NCBI RefSeq assembly: GCF_001895265.1
Contig: NZ_CP016796.1
Span: forward strand, 1,984,001-2,048,000
From: Francisella uliginis
Lineage (GTDB): Bacteria > Pseudomonadota > Gammaproteobacteria > Francisellales > Francisellaceae
DNA: 64,000 nucleotides
Reading direction: 5' to 3'
Shown: piece after piece, positions 34,576 through 45,534 of the stretch
How the letters are laid out: each line of letters opens with the position of its first letter
Position numbering within the stretch: the first letter of the stretch is position 1
Made by a program: the position numbers and the translations under genes
Notes under the pieces: generated by a model
What the model saw: the letters and a program-made list of their open reading frames with translations, nothing else
Databases searched by the model: none
Told to the model about the DNA's origin: nothing

Positions 34576-34935
34576 TTATTTTTTTGGAGTAGTTTCCTGC
34601 TTAGTTCCTGATGCTTTAGAAACTTCTTGCTGATATTGATCATATTGACTCGCTATAGACTTTTCAGAGCTAGTAGCACTACCACTAGCAGCAACTGGTG
34701 AATTAGAACTTTTGCCTAAGTATCCTAAGCTAAGACAGCATACAAAAAATAATGCTGTAAAAAACACTGTCATTTTAAATAAGAAAGAAGCTGCGCCCTT
34801 ACTTCCAAAGACTGTATTTGAAGCTCCTCCACCAAAAGATACGCCCATATTAGCACCTTTACCTTGTTGTAATAAAACTAATACAACAATTGCAATAGCT
34901 GCGATAATATCTATAGTTAAAATTATTCCGTACAT
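34576..34935 (-). CDS. secG: Preprotein translocase subunit SecG
   Basis: Small SecYEG component that assists SecA-driven export. The 119-aa protein has two helices (about 4-22 and 52-72) around the conserved [27 protein letters not shown] stretch (positions 22-48), then a Ser/Ala/Lys-rich hydrophilic tail. Its start overlaps the end of tpiA by 13 bases, indicating translational coupling. Followed by the tRNA-Leu gene. Confidence 0.95.
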   Translation of the reverse strand: MYGIILTIDIIAAIAIVVLVLLQQGKGANMGVSFGGGASNTVFGSKGAASFLFKMTVFFTALFFVCCLSLGYLGKSSNSPVAASGSATSSEKSIASQYDQYQQEVSKASGTKQETTPKK

Positions 34936-35684
34936 ATTTTATTTGCTTGATTTATTATTTCGTTAAACTCAGAAGCTTTAAGAGATGCTCCACCAATTAA
35001 ACCTCCATCAACATCAGGGAGACTTAATATATCTTTAGCATTTCCAGCTTTTAGGCTACCACCATACACTATTTTCATATTTTTAGCAAGATTTTCATCT
35101 ACTTTAGCAACTAATGAACGGATAAATTGATGTGTCTCTTGTACCTGTTCTAAAGATGCTACAACCCCTGTTCCTATAGCCCAAACAGGCTCATAAGCAA
35201 CAACAACTTTTGCTAATTGCTCGATAGAAAGCTTACTTAAAACTAGCTCTAACTGAGTTGCTAAGACTTGCTCTAGTCTGCCACCTTCTCTGTCTTCTAA
35301 AGATTCACCAATACAAACTACTGGGGTCACAGATGTATCTACAACTTTCTCAAGCTTTTTGAAAACATCTTGATCTGACTCGCCAAATAAAGATCTTCTT
35401 TCAGAGTGTCCTATTAATAAATAATCGCAACCAACATCATGCAGCATATCAGCAGAAAGCTCACCCGTGTAAGCACCATCATCATAAAAAGTAATATTTT
35501 GTAATCCTACGCCTATATTCTCTGGTAGTTGAGAAATCACTTCTTTAATATATACACTTGATGGAAAAACAGCTACACCAACTTTTGAGCTATCATAGTT
35601 CACTTGAGAGATACCACTGCAAAGCTCTTTTATGCTTGCAGAATTACCATTCATTTTCCAGTTTCCCATAATTAATTTTTGCAT
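34923..35684 (-). CDS. tpiA: Triosephosphate isomerase
   Basis: Glycolytic enzyme interconverting dihydroxyacetone phosphate and glyceraldehyde 3-phosphate. The 253-aa β/α barrel has GNWKMNG with the active-site Asn/Lys at residues 7-11, IGHSERR with the catalytic His near 95, and [11 protein letters not shown] with the catalytic Glu near 166. Start ATG lies two bases after the glmM stop; the end overlaps secG. Part of the glmM–tpiA–secG–tRNA run. Confidence 0.96.
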   Translation of the reverse strand: MQKLIMGNWKMNGNSASIKELCSGISQVNYDSSKVGVAVFPSSVYIKEVISQLPENIGVGLQNITFYDDGAYTGELSADMLHDVGCDYLLIGHSERRSLFGESDQDVFKKLEKVVDTSVTPVVCIGESLEDREGGRLEQVLATQLELVLSKLSIEQLAKVVVAYEPVWAIGTGVVASLEQVQETHQFIRSLVAKVDENLAKNMKIVYGGSLKAGNAKDILSLPDVDGGLIGGASLKASEFNEIINQANKICTE

Positions 35685-35686
35685 AT

Positions 35687-37018
35687 CTACACCAACTTTT
35701 GTTTTACTTGTTCTACTAAATATTCTGCTTCTTTTAAAGCTAAAGCTTCATCATCAGCCTCAACCATAACCCTTAATACAGGCTCAGTTCCAGAAGGCCT
35801 TAATAAAACCCTACCTCTACTAGCTAATCTTTGTTCTACCTCTTTAACATCATCTGCCATTTTTTCTAAGTCTTGTGCTGAAACTTTTTTTGTCAAAGGC
35901 ACATTAATCAAAGTTTGTTGCATAAGCTCGCCTTGTAACTTAAACTTAGAAACTGGTTTATCTGTTTGTGAGAAAATTGCTAATAGCTGTATAGCAGTAA
36001 ATAACCCATCCCCAGTAGTACCAAAATTTAAATTAATAACATGGCCTGATGACTCTCCACCAATTTTATAGCCATATTTTTTTAGATCTTCAAGGACATA
36101 TCTATCACCAACTTTAGAACGAATAAACGGAATACTGTTCGCTTTATAGTGATTTTCATAACTCATATTTGTCATCTGAGTACCGACTATACCATCAGTC
36201 CCTCCACAGATATCACTATGTTGAGCGAGAATATTTAAAATTCCATCGCCATCAATCTCTTGAGCATTCTCATCAACTATGATTATTCTATCTGCATCTC
36301 CATCTAGAGAAATACCTAAATCAGCCTTATGTTCTCTAACAGCTTTCTTGATGTTATCTATACAAGTAGCACCACAATCAACGTTAATATTTACACCATC
36401 TGGATTAGATGCAATTGAAACATAATCAACACCAAATTTGTCAAGTAAAGCTTCAAAGTTATATGATGCCGCGCCATTAGCACAATCAACAACTACTTTA
36501 CCTTTGTATTTTACTAAACTTCCAAAACGCTCATACATCTCTGACATATACTCATCAGTTGAGTTTTCTAGAACTTTATAACTACCAAACTTATATTCAG
36601 GTTGATAAATAAAATCACTATCTATCTTAACCTCAACTTCTTCTTCTAAGGCATCATCAAGTTTAAAACCATCGGATGAAAACAGCTTAACACCATTATC
36701 AGTAAACTTATTATGCGATGCAGTAATTACGAATCCCGCAGTAGCTTTATGTCTAACTGTCATAAATGCTACAACTGGTGTTGGAACAACTCCTAAATCG
36801 ATCACATCAATACCAGCAGCATTTAATCCTGAAACTAAAGCAAATTTAAGGAGCCTACCTGAACTACGTGTATCTTGACCTATAACAACAAACTTTGGAT
36901 AGTCTTTATCATTAATTAAAGAGCCAACAGCATTGCCTAGTTTTTGCATAAACTCAGCCGTGATAGTTGAATTACCAACTTCACCTCTGATTCCATCTGT
37001 ACCAAAGTACTTTGCCAT
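35687..37018 (-). CDS. glmM: Phosphoglucosamine mutase
   Basis: Converts glucosamine-6-P to glucosamine-1-P for UDP-GlcNAc, the precursor of peptidoglycan and lipid A. The 443-aa protein begins [12 protein letters not shown] and carries the phosphoserine loop [12 protein letters not shown] (catalytic Ser about residue 102), the metal-binding DGDADR near 240, the sugar-binding GGESSGHVI near 325, and the C-terminal phosphate-binding [24 protein letters not shown] precedes the ATG. The apt gene is 10 bases upstream. Confidence 0.96.
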   Translation of the reverse strand: MAKYFGTDGIRGEVGNSTITAEFMQKLGNAVGSLINDKDYPKFVVIGQDTRSSGRLLKFALVSGLNAAGIDVIDLGVVPTPVVAFMTVRHKATAGFVITASHNKFTDNGVKLFSSDGFKLDDALEEEVEVKIDSDFIYQPEYKFGSYKVLENSTDEYMSEMYERFGSLVKYKGKVVVDCANGAASYNFEALLDKFGVDYVSIASNPDGVNINVDCGATCIDNIKKAVREHKADLGISLDGDADRIIIVDENAQEIDGDGILNILAQHSDICGGTDGIVGTQMTNMSYENHYKANSIPFIRSKVGDRYVLEDLKKYGYKIGGESSGHVINLNFGTTGDGLFTAIQLLAIFSQTDKPVSKFKLQGELMQQTLINVPLTKKVSAQDLEKMADDVKEVEQRLASRGRVLLRPSGTEPVLRVMVEADDEALALKEAEYLVEQVKQKLV

Positions 37019-37028
37019 AACTCACCTC

Positions 37029-37556
37029 TTAAAATTTTAATAATGCTGAAACATTATAACCTTCTAGAGCTTCTCTACCACCCAAGCCATCAAGCTCCAT
37101 AACAAAGATAAGAGCTGCCACTTCTGCTTGTGTCTTTTCTATAAGCTTAGTTGTTGCTTTTGCAGTTCCACCAGTAGCTAATAAATCATCAACCACGAGA
37201 ACCTTGTCTCCTGCTACAAATGCATCTTTATGTACTTCTAAACTATCACTACCATATTCCAACTCATAGCTTATTTTATGAGTTTCTCTAGGAAGCTTAC
37301 CAGGTTTTCTAACAGGCACAAAACCCAATCCAAGCACTTCAGCAAGTGCAACACCAAAGATGAATCCTCTACTTTCTGTACCTGCGATTACCGTCGGTTT
37401 AACTCCTTTTTTTTTCAAATCATCCGCCATAGCTTGAGCTGTTAGCTTTAAACCATTTGGATCTGCCAATAAGGGAGTTATATCTCTAAACATAATGCCC
37501 GGCTTAGGAAAATCAGGCACAGCAACAATCTTATCTTTTATAAAATCTAAACTCAT
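37029..37556 (-). CDS. apt: Adenine phosphoribosyltransferase
   Basis: Purine salvage enzyme making AMP from adenine and PRPP. The 175-aa protein has the family start DFPKPGIMFRDITPLL, the AGTESRGFIFG segment, and the PRPP-binding motif VLVVDDLLATGGTA at about residues 120-133. It sits 37 bases downstream of sucB and 10 bases upstream of glmM on the same strand. Confidence 0.95.
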   Translation of the reverse strand: MSLDFIKDKIVAVPDFPKPGIMFRDITPLLADPNGLKLTAQAMADDLKKKGVKPTVIAGTESRGFIFGVALAEVLGLGFVPVRKPGKLPRETHKISYELEYGSDSLEVHKDAFVAGDKVLVVDDLLATGGTAKATTKLIEKTQAEVAALIFVMELDGLGGREALEGYNVSALLKF

Positions 37557-37593
37557 AGAAAAATACCTTTTAGAAAAAGTTAAAAAAGAAAAA

Positions 37594-39075
37594 TTAAACT
37601 TGAAGAAGAATTCTATTTGGATCTTCTAACAATTCTTTGATCATTTTCAAGAATCTCACAGAAGTACCACCATCAATAATTCTATGATCATAAGATAATG
37701 CTAGATACATGATTGGACGTATTTTAATCTCACCATTTACAACCATAGGACGTTCAACGATATTATGCATGCCTAGGATAGCACTTTGTGGCGAGTTAAT
37801 AATTGGAGTAGATAGCATAGATCCGTATGTACCACCATTTGTAATAGTAAACGTACCACCTTGCATATCTTCTAAACCTAATTTACCATCACGACCTTTG
37901 ATTGCTTTATCAAGTACATCATTTTCTAGTTCAGCTAAAGATTTGTTATCTGTATCTCTTAAAACAGGCACTACTAATCCTCTGTCTGTACCAACCGCGA
38001 TACCAATATCAAAGTAGTTATGATAAACAATCTCATCACCATCAATAGAAGCATTAACATCAGGGAATTTTTTAAGAGCTTCTGTTGCAGCTTTGATAAA
38101 GAAGGACATAAAGCCAAGCTTAGTATCATGCTCTTTAATAAATACATCTTTATATTTCTTTCTAAGTTCCATAACCGCTGTCATATCCACTTCATTAAAA
38201 GTAGTTAAGATAGCATTTGTATGCTGAACTTGTACTAGTCTATTTGCGATAGTTTGACGTAAACGAGTCATCTTAACTCGTTTTTCAAATCTAGGGCCTT
38301 GTTGCGTAGCTGGAGCAGATTGCCCAGCATTATTTGGAGCTGTCGCAGCTTTTTTAACATCATCAGATGTAATGCGCCCTTTTTTGCCTGTACCTTGTAT
38401 ATCTGCAGCAGAATCTAAACCACTAGCATTAAATGCTTTGCGTGCAGATGGTACTAAATGTGGATCATTATCACCTGAAGCTGGTGCTTGCTGTTCATTA
38501 GATTCAGCTGCTTGAGATGGAGCTACAGCACCTTCTGTAATCTTAGCTATCATTCCTGCTGAAAGAACAGTCTCACCTGCTGGTTTTAATATCTTTGTTA
38601 AAGTTCCATTTGATGTAGCAGGAACTTCTAATACAACTTTATCAGTTTCTATTTCTGCTATGATATCACCTTCTGAAACAGCATCACCTTCATTCTTATG
38701 CCATTCAGAGATTGTGCCATCTGCCACAGACTCAGGGAAAACTGGAGCTTTAACATCCATTTCAGCACCTGTTGCAGCTTGTTGGGCAGGCGCTTCTGCT
38801 TGAGGGGCATCGTCCCCTTTAGTTTCTTGAGATGAAGAAGCATCAGTATCAATATCTGCTAAAGCTTCTTCAGAAAGAACAGTATCGCCTTCTTGTTTTT
38901 TAATACCTTTTAGCACACCACTAGCAGTCGCTGGGACTTCTAATACAACTTTATCAGTTTCTATTTCTGCTACGATATCACCCTCATTTACAAAGTCACC
39001 CTCAGCTTTATTCCATTGAGCTAATGTGCCATCTGCTACTGACTCTGGGAACATAGGTACTTTTAATTCAACCAT
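37594..39075 (-). CDS. sucB: 2-oxoglutarate dehydrogenase E2 (dihydrolipoyl succinyltransferase) with two lipoyl domains
   Basis: Core acyltransferase of the 2-oxoglutarate dehydrogenase complex, 493 aa. Two lipoyl domains occur in tandem, at about residues 1-77 and 106-180, each with the lipoylated Lys in [13 protein letters not shown]. An Ala/Pro/Gln linker, a peripheral-subunit-binding domain ([26 protein letters not shown], about 210-240, written here in family form) and the catalytic domain ending [14 protein letters not shown] with the active-site His follow. Most succinyltransferase E2 chains have a single lipoyl domain. The E3 gene is not adjacent. Directly follows sucA. Confidence 0.95.
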   Translation of the reverse strand: MVELKVPMFPESVADGTLAQWNKAEGDFVNEGDIVAEIETDKVVLEVPATASGVLKGIKKQEGDTVLSEEALADIDTDASSSQETKGDDAPQAEAPAQQAATGAEMDVKAPVFPESVADGTISEWHKNEGDAVSEGDIIAEIETDKVVLEVPATSNGTLTKILKPAGETVLSAGMIAKITEGAVAPSQAAESNEQQAPASGDNDPHLVPSARKAFNASGLDSAADIQGTGKKGRITSDDVKKAATAPNNAGQSAPATQQGPRFEKRVKMTRLRQTIANRLVQVQHTNAILTTFNEVDMTAVMELRKKYKDVFIKEHDTKLGFMSFFIKAATEALKKFPDVNASIDGDEIVYHNYFDIGIAVGTDRGLVVPVLRDTDNKSLAELENDVLDKAIKGRDGKLGLEDMQGGTFTITNGGTYGSMLSTPIINSPQSAILGMHNIVERPMVVNGEIKIRPIMYLALSYDHRIIDGGTSVRFLKMIKELLEDPNRILLQV

Positions 39076-39101
39076 TTTTTACTCCTAGTAATAATTTATT
39101 A

Positions 39102-41903
39102 TTATATTTCTAAAGCTCTATTTATAATTTCTTCTTGTTGCTTAACATATAAAGCATGGTAACCTACCGCAGGTGCTGAAGATCTGTGTCTCGCAACACA
39201 TCTTAATCTTTGGTCATCATGAACTAATTTTTCTACAAAGTGTCTTATATGATACCAAGCCCCTTTATTTTGTGGCTCCTCTTGCAACCATATTACATCT
39301 TTGGCTTTGCTATATTTATTGAAAATTTGTGCAAGTTCCTCATGTGCAATTGGATAAAGTTCTTCTATTCTTACGACTGCAACATCTTCATATTTATCTT
39401 GTTTTTTAGCCATAAGATCATAATAAACTTTACCATTACATAATATTAACTTTTTAACCTTATCTTCTTTAGCATTTACATCATCAATTATTGGCTCAAA
39501 CTTACCATTAGAAAGTTCATCTAATGATGAAACTGCCATAGGGTTTCTCAATAAACTCTTAGGCGTCATTACTATCAAAGGCTTTCTAAGAGGTCTGATA
39601 ACTTGACGTCTTAATAAGTGATAAATTTGTGCAGGAGTTGTTGGCGTACAAACTTGCATATTTTTATTAGCACATGAGCTTAAAAATCTCTCTAATCTTG
39701 CAGATGAGTGCTCCGCACCAGCGCCTTCTTGTCCATGAGGTAAAAACAATGTTAAGCCAGATAATATTCCCCATTTCTCTTCAGCTGCAACAAGGAATTG
39801 ATCTATTACAACCTGAGCAGTGTTTACAAAATCACCAAACTGGGCTTCCCAAATTACTAAAGAGTCTGGACTATAACAGCTATAACCATATTCAAAACCT
39901 AGAACTCCATATTCTGAAAGAGTTGAGTCTATAACATCAAATCTAGCTTTTTCATTAATATGCTCTAACGGAACATATTCTTTTAATGCTGACTTAGTAT
40001 CCATATTTTTAACTACAGCATGGCGATGTGAGAAAGTACCTCTACCACTATCTTCACCAGAAATTCTTACCGGATATCCCTGATCAAGTATTGTCGCATA
40101 TGCCAAAGATTCTGCAAAGCCCCAGTTAAGTGGAAGCTCTTCATTTGCCATTTTAACTCTATCCGCTATAGCTTTTTTGACCTGCATTTGAGCTTTAACT
40201 TCTTCAGGAATATCACTCATTTTAAGTGCAAGCTCTTTAAGAGTTTGTTTCGCTATTGGCTTATAATCATATTCAGTCTCTTGTTTACCTACATAAGGTA
40301 ACCAATCACAAACTTTTAATTTATCTTTAATGGCACTTCTATCAAGAATATCAACAGTAACTTTACCTTCATCTAACTTGCTACGATAGTTCGCTGTAAG
40401 TTTAGTGATAACATCCGTATCAGTAACACCTTGTTTTACAAGATTTTCACCATACTGTTTTAGAGTCGTTGGAAGCTTTTTAATAACTTCATACATTGCT
40501 GGCTGAGTACCTGAAGGTTCATCTGTTTCATTATGACCATTCCTACGATAACAAACCAAATCAATAACAACATCTTTATTGAATTTCATGCGATATTCTA
40601 AAGCAATATCAGCAACCCTAACAACAGCCTCTGGATCATCTCCATTAACATGGAAAATAGGAGCATCAACCATCTTAGCAATATCAGTAGAGTAATTACT
40701 ACTTCTATTAACACCAAATTTACTACTTGTTGTGAAACCTACTTGGTTATTAACAACAAGATGTACAGTACCACCAGTTCCATAAGCATCAGTAAGTGAA
40801 AAACCAAATGTTTCCATTACAATACCTTGTCCACAAAAAGCTGAGTCACCATGAATTAGTATAGGTAGAACTTTATTATGCACATTTCCTTCAAGCTTAT
40901 CTTGGATAGCTTTAGCTGCACCTTCAACAACAGGATCAACAACCTCAAGATGAGATGGATTAAATGCTAAAGCGATCTTTGCCTCTTTACCATCTATACT
41001 TCTATAGTTAGAATATCCCATGTGATATTTTACATCACCTGATAGAGTTTTCTCACTTTGCTTACCTTCAAACTCTTCAAATAATTCTTTAGGATTTTTA
41101 CCTAAAATATTTACAAGAACATTTAGGCGGCCCCTATGTGCCATACCTAACTGTACAAAACGTGTTTCATGCTTAGCAACTGACTTTTCTATAATATGTT
41201 GCAATGATGGAATAAGAGATTCTCCACCTTCTAGGCCAAATCTTTTCTGCCCGACATATCTAAGAGCAAGATATTTTTCCAAGCCTTCCGCTGCAACTAG
41301 CTGTTGTAAGATCCATTTTTTTTCATCATTACTAGTAGGTGATGATTTTTCTATTTTATCTTGTAGCCAAAGCTTTTCTTCCTTACTGCCGATATATCTA
41401 TATTCATAACCAACGCTTGACTCGTAGATAGATTTTGCTTTTTCAATAACCTGACTTAGAGGCATTGATTTATTGTTAGTAAAATCTCCTAAATTAACTT
41501 CCTCAGTCAAATCATTACTAGACAAACCATGCGCTGATAATTCAAGACCCGCATCTCTTTCAAATCTTGTAAGACCTAGTGGATCTATATTTGCTGATTT
41601 ATAGCCATGAGATCTATATGATTTAATCAAAGATTTCGCTTTTAAAGTTATATCATTTTCACCAACAACAATAGTACTACCAGTTTTATGTTTAGCTAAG
41701 CTTTTAAACTCATCGACTAAATCTCTATGTACAGTATCTGTTGCTGTAGCTACAGAATCAAAAAAGGACAACCATTTAGGATCTATCCCATCATAGTTGC
41801 CCGAAATATAATCATCATATATTGATTCAAGATATTCTAGGTTACCACCAAAGAACTGGGTGGTATCTAGCCATTGACTAAATTCTGATTGTTTTTTTTC
41901 CAT
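39102..41903 (-). CDS. sucA: 2-oxoglutarate dehydrogenase E1
   Basis: Thiamine-diphosphate decarboxylase of the 2-oxoglutarate dehydrogenase complex, 933 aa, the usual length. The N-terminal E2-binding segment (FFGGNLEYLESIYDDYISG) precedes the catalytic motifs AHRGRLNVLVNILGK (about 260), HGDSAFCGQGIVMET (about 355), the ThDP region with VVIDLVCYRRNGHNE, and the C-terminal LPHGQEGAGAEHSSARLERF. Lies between sdhB and sucB on the same strand with short gaps, so TCA-cycle steps from 2-oxoglutarate to fumarate are co-encoded. Confidence 0.96.
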   Translation of the reverse strand: MEKKQSEFSQWLDTTQFFGGNLEYLESIYDDYISGNYDGIDPKWLSFFDSVATATDTVHRDLVDEFKSLAKHKTGSTIVVGENDITLKAKSLIKSYRSHGYKSANIDPLGLTRFERDAGLELSAHGLSSNDLTEEVNLGDFTNNKSMPLSQVIEKAKSIYESSVGYEYRYIGSKEEKLWLQDKIEKSSPTSNDEKKWILQQLVAAEGLEKYLALRYVGQKRFGLEGGESLIPSLQHIIEKSVAKHETRFVQLGMAHRGRLNVLVNILGKNPKELFEEFEGKQSEKTLSGDVKYHMGYSNYRSIDGKEAKIALAFNPSHLEVVDPVVEGAAKAIQDKLEGNVHNKVLPILIHGDSAFCGQGIVMETFGFSLTDAYGTGGTVHLVVNNQVGFTTSSKFGVNRSSNYSTDIAKMVDAPIFHVNGDDPEAVVRVADIALEYRMKFNKDVVIDLVCYRRNGHNETDEPSGTQPAMYEVIKKLPTTLKQYGENLVKQGVTDTDVITKLTANYRSKLDEGKVTVDILDRSAIKDKLKVCDWLPYVGKQETEYDYKPIAKQTLKELALKMSDIPEEVKAQMQVKKAIADRVKMANEELPLNWGFAESLAYATILDQGYPVRISGEDSGRGTFSHRHAVVKNMDTKSALKEYVPLEHINEKARFDVIDSTLSEYGVLGFEYGYSCYSPDSLVIWEAQFGDFVNTAQVVIDQFLVAAEEKWGILSGLTLFLPHGQEGAGAEHSSARLERFLSSCANKNMQVCTPTTPAQIYHLLRRQVIRPLRKPLIVMTPKSLLRNPMAVSSLDELSNGKFEPIIDDVNAKEDKVKKLILCNGKVYYDLMAKKQDKYEDVAVVRIEELYPIAHEELAQIFNKYSKAKDVIWLQEEPQNKGAWYHIRHFVEKLVHDDQRLRCVARHRSSAPAVGYHALYVKQQEEIINRALEI

Positions 41904-41932
41904 ATAAATACCTAAATACAGGTTTTAATTTT

Positions 41933-42634
41933 TTACACATTCTTTTTTAATAATGCAGATCTTATTTTACCAATCGCTTCTGTTGGGTTTAAACCTTTTG
42001 GACAAACTGAAACACAGTTCATAATAGTTCTACATCTAAATAAACTGAATGGGTCTTTTAAGTCATCAAGTCTTTCTTCAGTAGCCGTATCTCTAGAGTC
42101 CGCTATAAACCTATAAGCCTGTAAAAGTCCAGATGGACCTATAAATTTATCCGGATTCCACCAGAAAGATGGACAAGACGTCGTACAACAAGCACATAAA
42201 ATACACTCATACAGACCATCTAGTTTAGCTCTATCTTCAGGTGACTGTAACCTTTCCTTAACAGGCGGCTCATCATCATTGATTAGATAAGGCTTAACTT
42301 TTTCATAGTTCTTGTAGAATTGCTTCATATCAACAATCAAATCTCTAACAACTGGTAGGCCAGGTAGTGGATTTACTTTGATAGGTTGTCTTAATTCACC
42401 AATAGAAGTAATACATGCTAAACGGTTTTTACCATTGATGTTCATACCGTCAGAACCACAAACACCTTCACGACAAGATCTTCTCATTGCTAAAGTAGGA
42501 TCTTGCTCTTTGATTAGCTCAAGAGCTGTTAAAACTTTAACTCCTTCATTTTCTACTGAAACAGTATATTCATCGTAATAAGGTTTTTTGTCAACTTCTG
42601 GATTATATCTATAAATTTTAAATCTTACGTCCAT
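41933..42634 (-). CDS. sdhB: Succinate dehydrogenase iron–sulfur subunit
   Basis: Electron-transfer subunit of complex II, 233 aa. The [2Fe-2S] ligands are in RRSCREGVCGSDGMNINGKNRLAC (about residues 52-75; cysteines at C-x4-C-x2-C...C spacing). The [4Fe-4S] and [3Fe-4S] ligands are in CILCACCTTSCPSFWW and CRTIMNCVSVCPKGLNP. It is membrane-associated through SdhCD. Follows sdhA by 18 bases. Confidence 0.97.
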   Translation of the reverse strand: MDVRFKIYRYNPEVDKKPYYDEYTVSVENEGVKVLTALELIKEQDPTLAMRRSCREGVCGSDGMNINGKNRLACITSIGELRQPIKVNPLPGLPVVRDLIVDMKQFYKNYEKVKPYLINDDEPPVKERLQSPEDRAKLDGLYECILCACCTTSCPSFWWNPDKFIGPSGLLQAYRFIADSRDTATEERLDDLKDPFSLFRCRTIMNCVSVCPKGLNPTEAIGKIRSALLKKNV

Positions 42635-42652
42635 TATATTAAATCCTTATAA

Positions 42653-44446
42653 TTAGTACTTACGTTCTGCTGGTTGGAAAGCTTTAACTTTAGTTGGAGA
42701 CATATTCACACCACGTGAAGATGTTTTATCATCATCCAAGAAGTATAATGTATGCTTCATCCAATTTTCATCATCTCTATCAGGGAAGTCTACTCTTGAG
42801 TGCGCTCCTCTTGACTCTGTTCTCTCTAGAGCAAGTTTTGCTGTAGCCACTGCTGTTAACATTAAGTTATCAAGCTCTAACGCTTCGATTCTCATCATGT
42901 TAAATACTCTTGAGTTATCTTCTAGGACAGCATTTTCTAACCTGTCTCTTAGGGCATATAACTTATCTAAGCCTTCTTTCATTGTGCTTTCTTGCCTAAA
43001 TACTGAGAAGTACTGTTGCATTACTTGCTGAAGTTCTTTTCTAAGCTCAGAGATTTTTTCTTTACAACCTCTTTCTTCAGAAGAATCCCACTTCTTGATT
43101 CTAGCTGTTGCTTTTTCAATATTCTCCTGGGAAGTTTCTTTTAGAGCCATGCCTTCTTTTAAGCTTTGTTCAGCATGCATACCAGCTGCTCTACCAAACA
43201 CAACCAAATCAAGTAAAGAGTTACTACCTAATCTATTAGCACCATGGACAGATACTGATGCACATTCACCAACTGCATATAATCCACCAATAACTTTATC
43301 TTTACCATTTTCTTGTGTGATAACTTGACCATGCTTATTAGTAGGAATACCACCCATTTGATAGTGACATGTTGGCACAACTGGGATTGGTTTCTCTACA
43401 GGATCAACACCTGCAAATGTTCTAGCAAGCTCTCTAACTGTAGGCAACCTTTCATCAATCACATCTTCACCAAGATGCGTTAAATCCAACCATACACATT
43501 TTGAGCCACTAAATGTATCACCACGACCTTCCATTATCTCTTGCTGTGATGCTCTTGATACAACATCACGACAAGCAAGATCTTTAGCATTAGGTGCATA
43601 ACGCTCCATGAATCTTTCGCCATCTTTATTACGCAGAATACCACCTTCGCCGCGGCAACCTTCTGTAACTAAAACACCTGCTCCTGCAATACCTGTAGGG
43701 TGGAATTGCCAAAACTCCATATCTTGAAGAGGAATATTTGCTCTTAAAGCTAATCCCATACCATCACCAGTATTGATATAAGCATTAGTACTAGACTCAT
43801 AAATACGTCCAGCTCCACCAGTTGCCAATATAGTCAGTTTTGATTTTAAGAATACTGTTTCACCAGTTTCTATACATAAAGCAATAACACCTGACACACT
43901 ACCATCATCTGCCTTGACTAAGTCAACAGCAAACCATTCAGTATAAAAATTAGTCTTATGTGCTAGGTTACCTTGATAAAGTGTATGTAGTAATGCATGG
44001 CCAGTTCTATCTGAAGCAGCACATGTTCTTTTTGCCTGATTGCCAGGATCAAAATTTCTTGACATACCACCAAAAGCACGTTGATATATTTTACCATCTT
44101 CTAAACGTGAGAAAGGCATACCCATATGCTCTAACTCTATAATAGACTGTGGCGCATGCTCGCACATATACTCAATAGCATCTTGATCTCCAATATAGTC
44201 AGAGCCTTTTACTGTATCATACATATGCCACTTCCAATCATCTGAAGGAAGATCATCGTCAAACTTAATATTACCTAAAGCTGCTGCAATACCACCTTGA
44301 GCTGCAACAGTATGCGACCTTGTAGGAAAAACTTTAGAAACAACAGCAGTTTTAAACCCAGATTGGGATAATTGAAATGCTGCTCTTAGGCCTGCTCCAC
44401 CAGCACCAATAACAATAGCATCAAATTCTTGCGTAGCTATACTCAT
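42653..44446 (-). CDS. sdhA: Succinate dehydrogenase flavoprotein subunit
   Basis: FAD-bearing catalytic subunit of complex II, 597 aa. The N-terminal Rossmann motif is [12 protein letters not shown]. The flavin-linking His lies in [12 protein letters not shown] (about residue 45). Substrate-binding residues are in [11 protein letters not shown] and [13 protein letters not shown], with [11 protein letters not shown] and [13 protein letters not shown] further on. Fifth gene from the right end of the sdhCDAB–sucAB cluster. Confidence 0.97.
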   Translation of the reverse strand: MSIATQEFDAIVIGAGGAGLRAAFQLSQSGFKTAVVSKVFPTRSHTVAAQGGIAAALGNIKFDDDLPSDDWKWHMYDTVKGSDYIGDQDAIEYMCEHAPQSIIELEHMGMPFSRLEDGKIYQRAFGGMSRNFDPGNQAKRTCAASDRTGHALLHTLYQGNLAHKTNFYTEWFAVDLVKADDGSVSGVIALCIETGETVFLKSKLTILATGGAGRIYESSTNAYINTGDGMGLALRANIPLQDMEFWQFHPTGIAGAGVLVTEGCRGEGGILRNKDGERFMERYAPNAKDLACRDVVSRASQQEIMEGRGDTFSGSKCVWLDLTHLGEDVIDERLPTVRELARTFAGVDPVEKPIPVVPTCHYQMGGIPTNKHGQVITQENGKDKVIGGLYAVGECASVSVHGANRLGSNSLLDLVVFGRAAGMHAEQSLKEGMALKETSQENIEKATARIKKWDSSEERGCKEKISELRKELQQVMQQYFSVFRQESTMKEGLDKLYALRDRLENAVLEDNSRVFNMMRIEALELDNLMLTAVATAKLALERTESRGAHSRVDFPDRDDENWMKHTLYFLDDDKTSSRGVNMSPTKVKAFQPAERKY

Positions 44447-44458
44447 AAAAACAACCTC

Positions 44459-44812
44459 TTAATAGAAAAATAAAACTGCGAATAACCAAAAAAAGCAGAA
44501 TACATAAACTAATACAAAACTCAGCATAACTAGAGCTGAAGCCCAAGCACACTTAATGTAATCACCACAAATAATCCATATTCCTACCCAAGCATGAAAA
44601 AACATCGCCAGATAAGCAATAAGTGTAGCAACCCTAAAGAACATCCCATCCATAAATAGCCCTCTCCAGCTATCATAGTTTAAACTACCTGAATGAGACA
44701 AACACAATGCTTCAATTAAAAGATATGCAAAATAAACAGCAATTATTACAGCTGTAACTCTTTGGACAAAAAAGTCCTTAATACCTGAAGAAGTTAATGA
44801 AATTACAGCCAT
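44459..44812 (-). CDS. sdhD: Succinate dehydrogenase membrane anchor SdhD
   Basis: Three-helix membrane anchor of complex II, about 117 aa from ATG 44812. That start has GGGGGT just upstream and overlaps the sdhC stop by 10 bases; a start at 44827 is possible but leaves the ribosome site inside the gene. Conserved features are SGIKDFFVQRVTAV near the start and the heme-ligand His in MFFHAWVGIWIICGDYIK. Confidence 0.9.
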   Translation of the reverse strand: MAVISLTSSGIKDFFVQRVTAVIIAVYFAYLLIEALCLSHSGSLNYDSWRGLFMDGMFFRVATLIAYLAMFFHAWVGIWIICGDYIKCAWASALVMLSFVLVYVFCFFWLFAVLFFY

Positions 44813-45183
44813 AAGTAACACCCCCATAAAATAGCCGATATAACACCTAAAACAATCACAATTAAAGATGTAAGCTTAGCAACTTTCATGCTTTCACCAA
44901 AACCAATATCCATGATCATATGTCTAATACCAGCATATACATGGTAAGTTATTGCAGACAAAAACAGCCAGAAAAATATACTAACCCAGCTTTTTGTTAA
45001 GACTGCCACAGTATTTTCATAACCACTTGGCCCTGCAAGAGAATAATTCATCCCCACAACAGCTAATGGTATAGCAATTATTAGAATCACCCCTGATATA
45101 CGATGCAGTATAGAACTTATCGCAGTAACAGGGAAGTTATACGATTTTATTGACATTAGGTCAATGTTGGTAATTTTTTTCAC
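44803..45183 (-). CDS. sdhC: Succinate dehydrogenase cytochrome b556 subunit SdhC
   Basis: Heme-binding anchor subunit, 126 aa. I start it at GTG 45183, preceded by GGAGG nine bases upstream; the frame is open further to 45324, but that extra part lacks a ribosome site and is not conserved in the family. The signature SILHRISGVIL lies near residue 23-33, and the heme His is in YHVYAGIRHMIMDIG near 85. First gene of the sdhCDAB–sucAB cluster. Confidence 0.92.
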   Translation of the reverse strand: MKKITNIDLMSIKSYNFPVTAISSILHRISGVILIIAIPLAVVGMNYSLAGPSGYENTVAVLTKSWVSIFFWLFLSAITYHVYAGIRHMIMDIGFGESMKVAKLTSLIVIVLGVISAILWGCYLWL

Positions 45184-45256
45184 GCTCGATGTCCCTCCGA
45201 AGCAATTTTTTATATATAAATAAATCAGACTCAAACCAATGTTATACAACACATTA

Positions 45257-45285
45257 ATAATATATTTTTGTAGAATCAAATTCAA
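45257..45285 (-). promoter_or_regulatory. Predicted promoter of sdhCDAB–sucAB
   Basis: On the minus strand, TTGAAT (45285-45280) and TATTAT (45262-45257) are 17 bases apart, leaving a leader of about 65-70 bases before the sdhC GTG. This promoter would also confirm that the longer sdhC frame is not translated from its first codon. Confidence 0.5.
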
Positions 45286-45382
45286 ACATTTAAGCAAAGT
45301 TTTGACTTTAATTTTATCCGCCAATAAAAGCAGTAAATTATATTTATAATTATCACTAAGTAATATATATACTTATTTTTAT

Positions 45383-45411
45383 TTGCAAAAGAGCGATCTT
45401 TAGCTTATTAT
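45383..45411 (+). promoter_or_regulatory. Predicted promoter of gltA
   Basis: TTGCAA at 45383-45388 and TATTAT at 45406-45411 with 17 bases between, close to sigma-70 consensus. The implied leader of about 115 bases contains a small hairpin (GCAAA/TTTGC around 45476-45490). Confidence 0.5.
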
Positions 45412-45534
45412 TTTCATTTGTGGTGATACCATGTGTATTATTTATTATTTTAATTTCAAGGTATCTTTTTATATTGCAAACACAATTTGCATGAGGTTTT
45501 TTTGATCAACTCTTTTATTTGGAGGCCAATTTTA

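Noticed and set aside
45184-45324. Extra 47 N-terminal codons of the open sdhC frame
   Set aside because: A GGAGG site sits just before GTG 45183, the extension is not conserved in SdhC, and a predicted promoter lies within it.
45360-45411. Possible shared palindromic -35 (TTTGCAAA) serving both gltA and sdhC
   Set aside because: The minus-strand -10 (TATTAC) is poor, and a better sdhC promoter (TTGAAT–17–TATTAT) lies closer to the gene at 45285-45257.
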